Positions 51,086 through 60,363 of a stretch of DNA of 64,000 nt are shown in pieces. The number at the start of each line of letters is the position of its first letter. Position 1 is the stretch's first letter. The notes beneath the pieces are model-generated. The model ran no database searches and was not told the origin of the DNA. It saw only the letters and a list, made by a program, of their open reading frames with translations. The stretch covers positions 132,673-196,672 of the forward strand of contig JAVSMW010000009.1 in the NCBI GenBank assembly GCA_032027005.1. The letters are read 5' to 3'. A program made the position numbers and the translations under genes. The DNA comes from JAVSMW01 sp032027005. GTDB lineage: Bacteria; Bacillota; Thermincolia; Thermincolales; UBA2595.

Positions 51086-52183
51086 TTGAAGAAGTTACGG
51101 ATGGGTATTATCGGCACCGGAATGGCTTTCGAAAAACTCCATTACCCGGCTTACCAGGAATTAAAAGACAAGTTTCAGATTGTAGCAATTTGTGATTCAG
51201 ATGTAGAAAAAACAGAGAAGTGGCGTCAGACCTTAGGACTTAAGCCTGAAGATATATACAGGGATTTTCATGAAATGTTGCAGCGAGATGACATTGATGC
51301 CTTTGACATCATGGTGCCCATCGAATTGAATTACGAAGTAACAGAAGAAGTTGCCCGAGCGGGAAAACCGGTTATCTGTGAGAAGCCCCTGGCACCCACT
51401 AGGGAACAGGCCAGGGCGGCGCGTGATTTACCCAAGAGTTTTAATATTCCAATTTTGATTGCGGAAAACTTCCGCTACAATGATGAAATAAATATTATCA
51501 GGGATCTGCTCAGGACCGGGGATATTGGAACAGTTTATTATTTTATCCAAAACAGGGTCGTCAATTTTCCCCAGGACATGCTGAAAGACAAATTCCCAGC
51601 TAAAGAATGGCGTCAGCATCCTGAATTTCCGGGGGGAGCCTTCTTAGATACCGGTGTCCATGATATTGCAGCCCTCAGACACATATTTGGGGCTATTGAT
51701 TATGTCCAGGCCATCGGGAGAACCCTGGACCAAGAGTTCACACCCTATTCGGTAATCCAGGCCAATTTACAGTTTAAGAGCGGCATAACCGGGCATTTCT
51801 CATTCTTCAGTGCGGGCAAAGAAATGCAAAGACCGCTGGTCGGACTCAGGCTTTGGGGCACAAAGGGGATGATTTTCCTCGAAGAACGGGACTGCGGAAC
51901 TATCAATGTGGCCTATAACGACGGTGCCAGCAGGCAGATCCCCTATAAACCCCAACGGGGATATTATCACGAATTGCTTAACTTCTATAAGGCAGCAACC
52001 GGTGAAGAACCACTGTCTGTCACACCGGAAATTGAATATGGTGATGCCATGACTGTGTTTGCCATTTTGGAATCCATCATGGAGAAACATATTGTTCCTG
52101 TGGACGGTGTCAAAAATCTTGAGTATCTGACACAAACTTCTTCCGCTGTAAAAAATCCTCAAAACCAGCCGGTATTGCATTAA
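51086..52183 (+). CDS. Gfo/Idh/MocA-family oxidoreductase
   Basis: A 365-residue NAD(P)-dependent dehydrogenase, usually acting on sugars or inositols. Nucleotide site MGIIGTGMAFEKLHYPAY at the N-terminus, the family motif EKPLAPT with its catalytic lysine, and DTGVHDIAALRHIFG in the C-terminal domain. The TTG at 51086 follows AAAGGAGAT by six bases and gives the family-like start KKLRMGIIG; longer frames lie inside the divergent gene. The substrate is unknown. Confidence 0.88.
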   Translation: MKKLRMGIIGTGMAFEKLHYPAYQELKDKFQIVAICDSDVEKTEKWRQTLGLKPEDIYRDFHEMLQRDDIDAFDIMVPIELNYEVTEEVARAGKPVICEKPLAPTREQARAARDLPKSFNIPILIAENFRYNDEINIIRDLLRTGDIGTVYYFIQNRVVNFPQDMLKDKFPAKEWRQHPEFPGGAFLDTGVHDIAALRHIFGAIDYVQAIGRTLDQEFTPYSVIQANLQFKSGITGHFSFFSAGKEMQRPLVGLRLWGTKGMIFLEERDCGTINVAYNDGASRQIPYKPQRGYYHELLNFYKAATGEEPLSVTPEIEYGDAMTVFAILESIMEKHIVPVDGVKNLEYLTQTSSAVKNPQNQPVLH

Positions 52184-52184
52184 A

Positions 52185-52216
52185 ATGCGGGCACCTTACC
52201 GGTGCCCGCATTTTTA
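52185..52216. terminator. Bidirectional terminator
   Basis: TGCGGGCACC / GGTGCCCGCA stem with TTTTT on the right and AAAA on the left, between the convergent oxidoreductase and spoVR genes. Confidence 0.9.
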
Positions 52217-53617
52217 GATATTCTTTTTGATGATCTTGTTTCCCTCGAAGGAGAAAACCTGGTGGCGGCCTTCGACCACTGTCTCCAAATGGACCGGCTT
52301 ATTCCAAAGCTTATAGACAGAAGGCAGGGTCTTCTCCATGTAGTATAGATCCAAGTCACGTCCTTCGTGGCAGTGTTTAATATACAGTTCACCATTACGG
52401 CGATAGTTACCGTCCTCTACCACCATGTACGGGAAGCCGCCATTGCCCAACAATGTGACAAGACCCTCCCTGACCCGTTCCCAATCTGTTTCGACAACCT
52501 GCCATTTGGTATAAACCTTTTGAAACAAATATAAATCAAGTTCTTCTACCAGCTCTTTGGTCAGGTAGTTCCGGATAAAGGAAATATCGTTTTCGGTTTC
52601 TCTGACTTCAAAGATTTTTTCTTTGCCCTGCCCGCCCGGCCGGCCATATCTTTGTTTTTCTTCGTCAGTAGGGTTATCCCATCGCTTTTCGATCTCTTCC
52701 CAAATTTTAAAACCCATATAATAAGGATTAATCCCCATGCGCGGTGGCTGCATAACCCCGGCATGCATTTTGGCAAACTCGATGGCTTCATCTTCGCTCA
52801 TCTCAAGTTCCCGCATTATTCTTACATGCCAATAGGTCGCCCAGCCCTCATTCATAATTTTGGTTTCCAGCTGCGGCCAAAAATATAGCATTTCTTCCTG
52901 TACAATATAGATTATGTCTCTCTGCCACTCCTCCAACTCAATGGCATTTGAAGCTATAAAACCTAAAATATCTTTGTCCGGTTCGGCTGGGAATTTTTTG
53001 GGTTTCTGCTCTTTTTCAGTGGCATCTTTACTTCTTACATCCAGATCCCAGAGATCATTGTAAGGGGTTTCAACAGAAGTGCTCCGTTCTTCCTTCTGAG
53101 GTTTGGGCTTGCCAATATTATACCTGGGATCAACATGTTCCTGAAGAGCCATAGCCGCATCTAAAAACTCTTCAACTTTGGCTCTCCCATACTTAAACTC
53201 ATAGGACCTCAACCTTTCGGCGTTTCTGGACATAGTTTCCGTCATGTTTCTGGATGTGTGGCGAAACCATCGGTTATTCTTAAAAAAGTCACAATGTGCA
53301 TAAACGTGCGCAGCTACCATTTTGTTTTGAATGAGTGAATTACCATCCAGGAAAAAAGCATAACAAGGATCGGAATTAATGACCAACTCATATATTCTGC
53401 TGAGGTTATAATCATATTGAGTTTTCATTTTATGAAATGATTTGCCGAAAGACCAATGAGCATAACGGGTGGGCATTCCATAGGCACCAAAAGTGTAAAT
53501 AATATCAGCCGGACAAATTTCAAACCTCATGTCGTAAAAGTCCAGTCCAAAGTCTTTGGCTGTCTGGCTTATTTTTCCCAGTGATTGTTCAAACTTTAAT
53601 GTTTCTTCAGGTGTCAT
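52214..53617 (-). CDS. spoVR: SpoVR family protein
   Basis: About 467 residues of the SpoVR family, involved in spore cortex formation in Bacillus and conserved also in non-sporulating bacteria; the biochemical activity is unknown. Family segments visible: DFYDMRFEICPADIIYTFGAYGMPTRYAHWSFGKS, NAHVYAHCDFFKNN-like block, MNEGWATYWHVRIM. Last gene of prkA-yhbH-spoVR, starting 35 bp after yhbH. Confidence 0.94.
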   Translation of the reverse strand: MTPEETLKFEQSLGKISQTAKDFGLDFYDMRFEICPADIIYTFGAYGMPTRYAHWSFGKSFHKMKTQYDYNLSRIYELVINSDPCYAFFLDGNSLIQNKMVAAHVYAHCDFFKNNRWFRHTSRNMTETMSRNAERLRSYEFKYGRAKVEEFLDAAMALQEHVDPRYNIGKPKPQKEERSTSVETPYNDLWDLDVRSKDATEKEQKPKKFPAEPDKDILGFIASNAIELEEWQRDIIYIVQEEMLYFWPQLETKIMNEGWATYWHVRIMRELEMSEDEAIEFAKMHAGVMQPPRMGINPYYMGFKIWEEIEKRWDNPTDEEKQRYGRPGGQGKEKIFEVRETENDISFIRNYLTKELVEELDLYLFQKVYTKWQVVETDWERVREGLVTLLGNGGFPYMVVEDGNYRRNGELYIKHCHEGRDLDLYYMEKTLPSVYKLWNKPVHLETVVEGRHQVFSFEGNKIIKKNI

Positions 53618-53652
53618 CAAATCACAACCTAACTCAGTCTATTTCGCCGAAA

Positions 53653-54813
53653 TCAAACATTAAAGAGATTTTTTTTGGGATTAAAAAATTGTCTTAGTGC
53701 CGGGTAAACGCCTGTTTTATCTTTGATTACGACACTGGCGAATTTGGGATTCTTTATTTTTTGATATATAGACATAAGTGAGCTTGAGTTGAAGTATAAG
53801 CCTTCAATTTCTCCATATCCGAAAATGTTGCAGATTTCTAATAATTTCGTAACGAGACTTATGCATTTTTCATTGTCCGAAGGAAGATTGTCACCATCTG
53901 AGAAATGGAATGGATAAATATTATAATCTTCCGGGTTATAACGCTTATTGATAATGTCCAACGCTAGGGAATAAACTGATGAACACCGGGTTCCCCCGCT
54001 TTCACCTTTGGTAAAAAAGTCTTTTTCATTCACTTCTTTGGCCTCAGTATGATGGGCCAGAAAAACTATATTGACACTTTGATATTTGGTCCGGAGAAAT
54101 CTCACCATCCAAAAGAAGAAACTTCTGGCAATATACTTTTCAAAGGCACCCATTGAACCTGAGGTATCCATCATGGCAATGACTACGGCATTGGACTGAT
54201 ACCTAATATCCTCTTCCCAGGTTTTAAATCTCAGGTCATCAGGGATTATCTGATGAGACCCGGGACTTCCTTCCTGAGCATTTCTTTTGATACTGCTCAA
54301 AATTGTCCGGCGTTTATCGATATTGCCATATATCCCTTTTTTTCTGATATCTTTAAATTGGTAAGATTCTGTAGTGAGTTCCTGTTGGCGCTTCTCCTGC
54401 AGATTAGGCAGCCCCAGGTCCTCGAAAATCATGCCGGCCAGTTCGTCCATGGTAATCTCTGCTTCGTAATAATCCACACCCGGATCAGAACCGGCACCAG
54501 GACCTTTACCTTTGCCTTTGGTTCCGTCATTGGCAAGAATGTCACCTTTTTTTGTCTTGCCGCTGCCTTGACCGGCATATTGCTGTTTATTAGTATTGTA
54601 CCTGAAATGATATTCCTCCAGGGACTTGATAGGTACTTTAATGAGTTTTTTACCTTCTGACATAATAATACTTTCTTCTGCCACAATGTCGGCTAAGTTC
54701 TTTTTGATTGCCTCTTTGACTTTGTCCATGTGGCGTTGCTGGTCCTGATAACCCTTCCTGTGCAGAGACCAATCATCTTTTGAAACAATAAAGCTCCCAT
54801 CGTACAACGCCAT
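53653..54813 (-). CDS. yhbH: YhbH family (DUF444) protein
   Basis: A 386-residue DUF444 protein (YeaH in E. coli) containing a von Willebrand A-like metal site MMDTSGSMGAFEK and a low-complexity G/K-rich linker at about 100-130 (KGKGKGPGAGSDPG). In Bacillus it is expressed in sporulation; elsewhere it is co-transcribed with PrkA in nutrient stress. The start is the ATG at 54813 within AGAGGGGTG, 14 bp after prkA. Confidence 0.93.
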   Translation of the reverse strand: MALYDGSFIVSKDDWSLHRKGYQDQQRHMDKVKEAIKKNLADIVAEESIIMSEGKKLIKVPIKSLEEYHFRYNTNKQQYAGQGSGKTKKGDILANDGTKGKGKGPGAGSDPGVDYYEAEITMDELAGMIFEDLGLPNLQEKRQQELTTESYQFKDIRKKGIYGNIDKRRTILSSIKRNAQEGSPGSHQIIPDDLRFKTWEEDIRYQSNAVVIAMMDTSGSMGAFEKYIARSFFFWMVRFLRTKYQSVNIVFLAHHTEAKEVNEKDFFTKGESGGTRCSSVYSLALDIINKRYNPEDYNIYPFHFSDGDNLPSDNEKCISLVTKLLEICNIFGYGEIEGLYFNSSSLMSIYQKIKNPKFASVVIKDKTGVYPALRQFFNPKKNLFNV

Positions 54814-54827
54814 CACCCCTCTCAAAA

Positions 54828-56723
54828 CTATCTGTTCAGAAGACTTCCTACATATTTCAGTAATTCGTTGGCACATACCGGACAGTAACCATGCTCATCT
54901 ACCAACCTGGCTGTAACCTCATTTATTTTTTTGAGCTGTTCACCGTCAGGGGTCTTTGTAGATGTTGTGATTTTAACGACGTCTTTCAGGTCAGCAAATA
55001 GCTTTCTCTCGATGGCCTCTTTTAAGCGCTCATGAGAATTGTAATCAAATTTTTTACCCTGACGGGCATAAGAGGATAAGCGAATCAAAATTTCTTCCCG
55101 GAAACTCTTCTTGACACTTTCAGAGACACCGATTTGTTCCTCGATAGACCTCATCAGTTTTTCGTCAGGATTCATTTCCTCCTCAGTAATCGGATCTTTT
55201 ACTTTTACGCCATTGCAAAAAGCCTCGACATTGTCCAGATAGTTATTGAAAATGGTTTTGGCTGATTCCTCATAAGAATATACAAAAGCCTTCTGAATTT
55301 CTTTTTTGGAAATTTCATCATATTCTTTACGTGCATCTGAAATAAAGTTGAGCAGCCTTTCTTTTTCCTCGCGGCTGATGGAGGGATGCTGGTCAAGTCC
55401 GTCTTTAAGTGCCCGCAGGATATCAAGAGCGTTGATGCAAACGGTTCCACTGCGAATCAGAGCAGTAGAAATGCGGTTGATTACATATCGCGGATCAACC
55501 CCGCTCATTCCTTCATCCACAGCCTCATAGTAAAGCTCAGTGACATCTTTTTGTTTGAAGCCTTCAACATCTTCACCATCATATAATTTCATTTTTTTAA
55601 TCAGATCCATACCCTGCTTTTTAGACTCCTTCAGCCTGGACAGCACTGAAAAGATTGCCGATGTCCGCAGTGCATGCGGGGCAATATGAATATCACGCAG
55701 ATCGCTCTGGGAAATTAGCTTTTCATAGATTTTTACTTCATCAGTTACCTTTAGGTTGTAAGGAATTGGCATGATAATTATCCTGGAATGGAGTGCTTCG
55801 TTTTTCTTATTGGCAATAAAACCACGATACTCAGATTCATTAGTGTGAGCAATGATCACTTCATCAGCCGAAATCAGGGCAAACCTGCCGGCTTTAAAAT
55901 TGCCTTCCTGTGAGAGACTCAGGAGATTATAGAGAAATTTTTCGTCACATTTCAGCATTTCCTGGAACTCCATAATGCCCCTGTTGGATATATTTAGTTC
56001 CCCGTCAAAGCGATAGGCTCGCGGGTCTGATTCTGAACCATATTCAGTTATTGTGGAAAAATCTATACTGCCAGTTAATTCAGCAATATCCTGGGACTTG
56101 GGATCTGAAGGTGTAAAGGTTCCTATCCCAATTCTTTTTTCTTCGGAAAGGATTAGCCGCTCAACCATGACTCTGGTAATATCATTATTATATTTTTCTT
56201 CCAGCATGTGTTTGCATGAAGGGCACAAATCACCTTCAATATATATCCCATATTTTTCTTCAAATTCTTTTCTAAGTTCTTTTGGTATCAGGTGCAGCGG
56301 TTCTTCATGCATTGGACAATCCTTAATTCCGTAGATGGCCCCTTCTTTGCTCCGGCTAAACTGTTCCATACCCCTCTTGAGCATCATCACGATTGTTGAT
56401 TTGCCCCCACTCACCGGCCCCATTAGAAGTAAAATTCTTTTTCTTACGTCCAGCCTTCTGGCTGCTGGATGGAAATATTCTTCCACCAGTCTTTCGATGG
56501 CCTTATCTAAGCCGAATATTTCTTTATCAAAAAATTGGTACCGTTTCTTCCCATCTACTTCCGAAATCCCATGGCTCTTGATCATTTCATAGATTGTGGC
56601 ATGGGCCAAGCGAGCTATTTGGGGATTTTGGGAGACCATATCAAGATATTGAGCAAAGTCGCCTTCCCACCTTAATTGTTGCTCCTTTTTTTGGTATTCA
56701 TCCAGCATTTCTAGAATTTCCAA
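54828..56723 (-). CDS. prkA: PrkA serine protein kinase/AAA protein
   Basis: A 631-residue PrkA protein: AAA-type Walker A GPVSGGKST near 103, a long ATPase core with a CPMHEEPLHLIP segment and a CPSC pair, and a C-terminal kinase-like helical domain. In Bacillus it supports sporulation through sigma-K. The start is TTG about eight bases after GGGGGGAAG. First gene of the conserved prkA-yhbH-spoVR operon; upstream DNA holds a tandem type-A repeat cluster. Confidence 0.95.
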   Translation of the reverse strand: MEILEMLDEYQKKEQQLRWEGDFAQYLDMVSQNPQIARLAHATIYEMIKSHGISEVDGKKRYQFFDKEIFGLDKAIERLVEEYFHPAARRLDVRKRILLLMGPVSGGKSTIVMMLKRGMEQFSRSKEGAIYGIKDCPMHEEPLHLIPKELRKEFEEKYGIYIEGDLCPSCKHMLEEKYNNDITRVMVERLILSEEKRIGIGTFTPSDPKSQDIAELTGSIDFSTITEYGSESDPRAYRFDGELNISNRGIMEFQEMLKCDEKFLYNLLSLSQEGNFKAGRFALISADEVIIAHTNESEYRGFIANKKNEALHSRIIIMPIPYNLKVTDEVKIYEKLISQSDLRDIHIAPHALRTSAIFSVLSRLKESKKQGMDLIKKMKLYDGEDVEGFKQKDVTELYYEAVDEGMSGVDPRYVINRISTALIRSGTVCINALDILRALKDGLDQHPSISREEKERLLNFISDARKEYDEISKKEIQKAFVYSYEESAKTIFNNYLDNVEAFCNGVKVKDPITEEEMNPDEKLMRSIEEQIGVSESVKKSFREEILIRLSSYARQGKKFDYNSHERLKEAIERKLFADLKDVVKITTSTKTPDGEQLKKINEVTARLVDEHGYCPVCANELLKYVGSLLNR

Positions 56724-56924
56724 GTCATTCTTCCCCCCTAATAGACAATGTCGCTTTCTCCATAGAACAGCTAACTGTTGTCAAGTCCTATAACATTATA
56801 TGCTTGATTATGCTCGAACAAAACCAACGAAACAATTTTTACCTATTAAATTGTCCTATGAGCATACATTATGATATTCAAATATACTTTGGTCCGACAC
56901 TGTTCAATAGAAAGAAAAATATTT
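56724..56924. other. Upstream region of prkA operon
   Basis: About 200 bp of AT-rich spacer likely holding the prkA promoter. I could not assign a sigma factor with confidence. No gene. Confidence 0.4.
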
Positions 56925-57184
56925 CCGATGGCTAACCGCCACTAAAATTCCGCTACTGTAAGTGGGAGATAAGTGGCGCTAAGCCCCTGGATAAGTTCAA
57001 CTAAACTTCAGGTGGAGAAAAAAGCTCCACCTGAAGTAAGTTTCACTTTATCCGATGGCNGCGCTAAGCCCCTGGATAAGTTCAACTAAACTTCAGGTGG
57101 AGAAAAAAGCTCCACCTGAAGTAAGTTTCACTTTATCCGATGGCTAACCGCCACTAAGATTCCGCTACTGTAAACGGGAGATAA
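56925..57184 (+). repeat. Type A repeat tandem cluster
   Basis: One complete 127-bp unit (56925-57051), a partial unit (57052-57136) that begins with CCGATGGC, then an undetermined base and the second half, and a partial third unit (57137-57184). The hairpin CTTCAGGTGGAG / CTCCACCTGAAG is intact in both long units. The undetermined base at 57060 sits where the repeat loses about 45 bp, so the copy number here may be an assembly collapse. Confidence 0.75.
57060..57060. other. Undetermined base (N)
   Basis: Ambiguous base inside the tandem type-A cluster, probably marking an assembly join. A second N is at 22232. Confidence 0.95.
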
Positions 57185-57290
57185 CTTTTACAGAAGACCG
57201 TTAAACTCCTATTTTCTTCAATTGGAGGAGAAAGAGTGGCATTTATCCTTTAGTACGGATATTATCTTAAATAAAGTGGAGGTGGGCGCA

Positions 57291-57440
57291 ATGTTTAGAT
57301 GTAAGATATGTGGAGAAGAAATTACCATCGCAGAAAAACATCGAGGAACTTGTCGTGAGTGTGAGGCTGCCATTGCTCAGGTTGTATCACTGAAAAACAG
57401 CAAAAGGCTGTTTTCTAGGAAATTTAGAATTCGGCTATAA
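57291..57440 (+). CDS. Small zinc-ribbon protein
   Basis: A 49-residue protein with one zinc site, CKIC (4-7) and CREC (21-24), and a basic tail (SKRLFSRKFRIRL). GGAGGT lies eight bases before the ATG at 57291, so a longer frame from 57222 is rejected. Function unknown; the size and tail suggest nucleic-acid or protein binding. A strong terminator follows at 57512. Confidence 0.7.
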   Translation: MFRCKICGEEITIAEKHRGTCRECEAAIAQVVSLKNSKRLFSRKFRIRL

Positions 57441-57511
57441 TTTATTGGAAGATAAAACTTTTCTTTTTGCCGGTAATCAAAGTTGTCATATGAATTATTA
57501 ATATAAAAGGA

Positions 57512-57558
57512 GCTGGTGCACAACGAAATTAACAGTTCGTTGTGCACCAGCCTTTTTT
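57512..57558 (+). terminator. Strong rho-independent terminator
   Basis: A 16-bp perfect stem GCTGGTGCACAACGAA / TTCGTTGTGCACCAGC followed by CCTTTTTT, ending the zinc-ribbon transcript. Confidence 0.93.
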
Positions 57559-57660
57559 GTGGCTTTCAAATGGTCTGCCATGTGGTTACAGCCTCTTTTG
57601 AACTTGGCAAAAGGGTAGTGCATATCCTGTAATGATTCAATATTTTAAGGAGATGGCTGT

Positions 57661-58377
57661 ATGAATAGAGACCAAAAACTCTTACTAAGAATTTACCTAC
57701 CATTAACAGCGGTTTTTCTGGTCCTTGACCATGTGTTTCCTAAAGCCGATTTTGTTAATTATCTCAAATTTGCTGCAATTATTTCCATATTTCTGTTTGT
57801 TAGACGCCTAAAAACCTTTTTTCCTGAGCAGCAAATCCTTTTAAAATCCCTGTTTTTTATTTGTGTGGGAGATTTTTTTCTGGTCTTTTGTTATTCCATT
57901 CTTAATGAGCCCGACAAAGTACTGCCATTTGGCATGATTGGGTTTGCAGCAGCTTACTTGATGCTGATTAAAGCTTTCCAAAAGAAATTCAAGGTCGGTT
58001 TGTCCGAGGTTATAGCAGCAATTCCAGTTATAATTTTAACTGTTCCTGTGTTTAAAGGCGTTTTCCCCTACGTTTTAGGACCACTGAAATATGGGCTTAT
58101 TCTGTTCAGCCTGCTTTTGTGCTACAATTCCTGGACCTGTCTTTGTACTGTTTCCAGAGGTTACTTTAATCTCACAAGCTCGTATCGTATTGCCCTGGCA
58201 GGTCTACTGATGCTGATTTGTGATTTGGGAGTGAGCCTGTCAATTTTTCACCCGGAATTTAATCAGCAGTTCAATCCATGGCTGAAGAATATAATATGGG
58301 GTACATATATTCCGGCCTGGACCCTGATTGCAGTCACTGCAGCAGATCATGACCTAATAAGAAAAACTGAGCTTTAG
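57661..58377 (+). CDS. YhhN-like membrane protein
   Basis: A 238-residue integral membrane protein with about eight helices. It carries a VGDFFLVFCY segment and a late LLMLICDLGVSL segment, which resemble the two acidic motifs of the YhhN/TMEM86 lysoplasmalogenase family. In that family the enzyme hydrolyses the vinyl-ether bond of lysoplasmalogens, lipids common in anaerobes. The match is by pattern only. AAGGAGATGGCTGT precedes the ATG. Ends 3 bp before the convergent carbonic-anhydrase-like gene. Confidence 0.6.
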   Translation: MNRDQKLLLRIYLPLTAVFLVLDHVFPKADFVNYLKFAAIISIFLFVRRLKTFFPEQQILLKSLFFICVGDFFLVFCYSILNEPDKVLPFGMIGFAAAYLMLIKAFQKKFKVGLSEVIAAIPVIILTVPVFKGVFPYVLGPLKYGLILFSLLLCYNSWTCLCTVSRGYFNLTSSYRIALAGLLMLICDLGVSLSIFHPEFNQQFNPWLKNIIWGTYIPAWTLIAVTAADHDLIRKTEL

Positions 58378-58380
58378 CAA

Positions 58381-58920
58381 CTACTCTTTGACCAGATACA
58401 AACGATTGTCCTCAATCTGATATATCATCGGAGCAACCATAATTTTTGGATACCTCATTCTTAACCGTTGGGCTTCACTGACCACAAAATCCATTTCATT
58501 ACCGATCTCAAACATTGGTGCGAAATGCCTGAAATGGTCTTCTGCCCATTCCCTATCCCAACCTGCATCATTCACTAAACCCTGGATAAATTGTTCTTTC
58601 TGGGAATGCAAATTAACCATACCGCAGTGATTATGCCCGATTAAGGTAATATGTCTGACATTACCGATGGCAATTGCATAAGAAACCTTAAACTCACTGT
58701 ATCTCAGGTTGGCACCTCCGGCCCGGATGATATAGGCAAAGTTATCGGGAATATTTAGAGATTTGCGGAAATCCATACACATGCCAATAAGCATTTGAGC
58801 ACTGGTATAGTTTTCAAAGGGCTTTCCCAAATTATGATACTCCAGTAAGAGCTGAAAAGGAGTATTACGGTATTCCTGATTGATGTCACTGATACTGTTA
58901 ATTGGCGTTAGTCGCTGCAT
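58381..58920 (-). CDS. Beta-carbonic-anhydrase-like protein
   Basis: A 179-residue protein with the beta-class zinc-site motifs: C-x-D-x-R in LIGMCMDFRKSL and H-x2-C in TLIGHNHCGMVN. These would bind zinc and form the Asp-Arg dyad for CO2 hydration. It is shorter than typical housekeeping enzymes and belongs to a divergent subgroup. Immediately follows the small membrane protein gene on the same strand (no gap). Confidence 0.75.
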   Translation of the reverse strand: MQRLTPINSISDINQEYRNTPFQLLLEYHNLGKPFENYTSAQMLIGMCMDFRKSLNIPDNFAYIIRAGGANLRYSEFKVSYAIAIGNVRHITLIGHNHCGMVNLHSQKEQFIQGLVNDAGWDREWAEDHFRHFAPMFEIGNEMDFVVSEAQRLRMRYPKIMVAPMIYQIEDNRLYLVKE

Positions 58921-59337
58921 TTACTGTTTCCTTTCCTGAATAAATTCTTGAACATAATCCTCAATTTTTTCTGCTGAGTCCCGTGAAATAATGTCGTATA
59001 TGTCTCCATTACCGAAGGTCAGAAAGTACCGGGGGAAAGTCCTGCCCATCCCGGAATACTCCAGGCCATTTAGATCACTCAGTAGATAATTCCTGGTTCC
59101 CCAAAGAGTTTTAATCCTGACCTTATCCCTGTCAAAGTCTATGCTCAGAGGAATAGTCGCAAATCTCATTTTTATGATGTAAAAAACTGCAAGCAATAAT
59201 ACTATAAAAATCAAAGTTCTGGACCATTCTTGATTTTTTACTGCCGGCAGGATTACAGAATATATTGCAGCAGAAATAGCTGTAAGAAACATCCCGATAA
59301 GAATATAGAGTTTGGCATTAGCAATTTTAATGACCAT
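58921..59337 (-). CDS. Small membrane protein with PH-like domain
   Basis: 138 residues: two membrane helices (LYILIGMFLTAISAAIYSVIL and TLIFIVLLLAVFYIIKM) followed by a beta-rich cytoplasmic domain (IPLSIDFDRDKVRIKTLWGTRNYLLSDLNGLEYSG), like bacterial PH-domain membrane proteins. Function unknown. The ATG at 59337 follows GGCGGTCAACAA. It abuts the carbonic-anhydrase-like gene and is probably co-transcribed with it. Confidence 0.6.
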   Translation of the reverse strand: MVIKIANAKLYILIGMFLTAISAAIYSVILPAVKNQEWSRTLIFIVLLLAVFYIIKMRFATIPLSIDFDRDKVRIKTLWGTRNYLLSDLNGLEYSGMGRTFPRYFLTFGNGDIYDIISRDSAEKIEDYVQEFIQERKQ

Positions 59338-59503
59338 TTGTTGACCGCCTTCCGTGAATTGCACACTTGGATGATAAAAATTTCAAGTTCCCCTCTCAAT
59401 CTTAGAAAAGAGATTCTACAAGATTCAAAACTTTCCTCTAATTGATTGGTGTGTTAAAACATTAAAAGTAGGATAATACTAATCTGTGTCGAATTAATGT
59501 AGT

Positions 59504-59899
59504 ATGAAAAAGATAATCATTTTCCTCATTAAATTGGTAACCATACTCCTGCCTCCGACATATATGGGACTGATTTGGTTTTTATCCAGTCATCCTAGTG
59601 ATGCCATCGTAAATACAGGCTTGAGTTTTGACAGCACATTGAAGGAAGGATTACATCTTGTTGAATTCGGCATTCTTTATTTACTTCTGGTGATGGCCTT
59701 AATATCGTGGGATAAACTAAATAAAAATTCTAGTTTCCTGGCTGCCCTTTTATCCTTTTTTTATGGTCTTACTGATGAACTACATCAATATTTCGTTCCA
59801 GCCCGATCCTTTACTCTGATAGATTTGGCCAAAGACCTGATCGGAATTATTATCGTTTGGTACATTGTCAAGTTAAAGATAAACATCATAAAAAAATAG
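59504..59899 (+). CDS. VanZ-like family protein
   Basis: A 131-residue membrane protein of the VanZ-like family: four helices, with IWFLSSHP near 24-31, a KEGLHLVEFGILYLLL block and FFYGLTDELHQYFVPARSFTLIDLAKDLIG. The D-E-x-H-Q-x2-VP..D pattern is the family core. VanZ gives low-level teicoplanin resistance in enterococci; the general role is unknown. No clear ribosome site precedes the ATG. Confidence 0.85.
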   Translation: MKKIIIFLIKLVTILLPPTYMGLIWFLSSHPSDAIVNTGLSFDSTLKEGLHLVEFGILYLLLVMALISWDKLNKNSSFLAALLSFFYGLTDELHQYFVPARSFTLIDLAKDLIGIIIVWYIVKLKINIIKK

Positions 59900-59974
59900 C
59901 CGATGCATAAGTAATGATCAGCAAAAATCTATGGAACCAGCCCATGGATTTTTCTTTATAAATCGGAATCATCT

Positions 59975-60265
59975 CTACATCTTAAATTTAGCTACCATGG
60001 CCTGAAGGTTCTGGGCCATATTCGCCAATTGTTTTGATGATCCTGATATTTCTTCCGTAGAGACGGTCAATTCATCTGTCGAAAAAGAAACTTCTTGTGC
60101 TGCGAGTGCACTCTCTTGGGAGATTGATGCCACATTTTGCATAGATGCATTTACCTCTTCGGCTGATGCAGAAATCTCTTCGATAGAGGCAGTATTTTCC
60201 TGAGTTATTGCCGCGAGATTGTTGAATGCCTTTGAAACTTCCATGCTGTTTATTAAAACATCCTT
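59975..60265 (-). pseudogene. Chemotaxis transducer, C-terminal part (IS-interrupted)
   Basis: The last 94 residues (VLINSMEVSKAFNN.. to ..AMVAKFKM) of a methyl-accepting chemotaxis protein, with typical alternating helices (ITQENTASIEEISASAEEVNAS). It joins the N-terminal part at 62735-63561: deleting the element and one 8-bp duplicate gives MELIKD-VLINSMEV in frame. With the insertion the upstream part ends two bases into the element (GTG TAA). Confidence 0.9.
60258..60265. repeat. Target-site duplication, left
   Basis: ACATCCTT, identical to 62735-62742. An 8-bp duplication is the IS66-family norm. Confidence 0.95.
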
Positions 60266-60363
60266 GTAACTATTCAGCATCATAATTTTTTTGAGAAAAA
60301 TTTGTAAAAAGACTGGTCTCGTAGGCGATTCTCTGATAAAGTATTATCAGGGAGGCGAAAACG

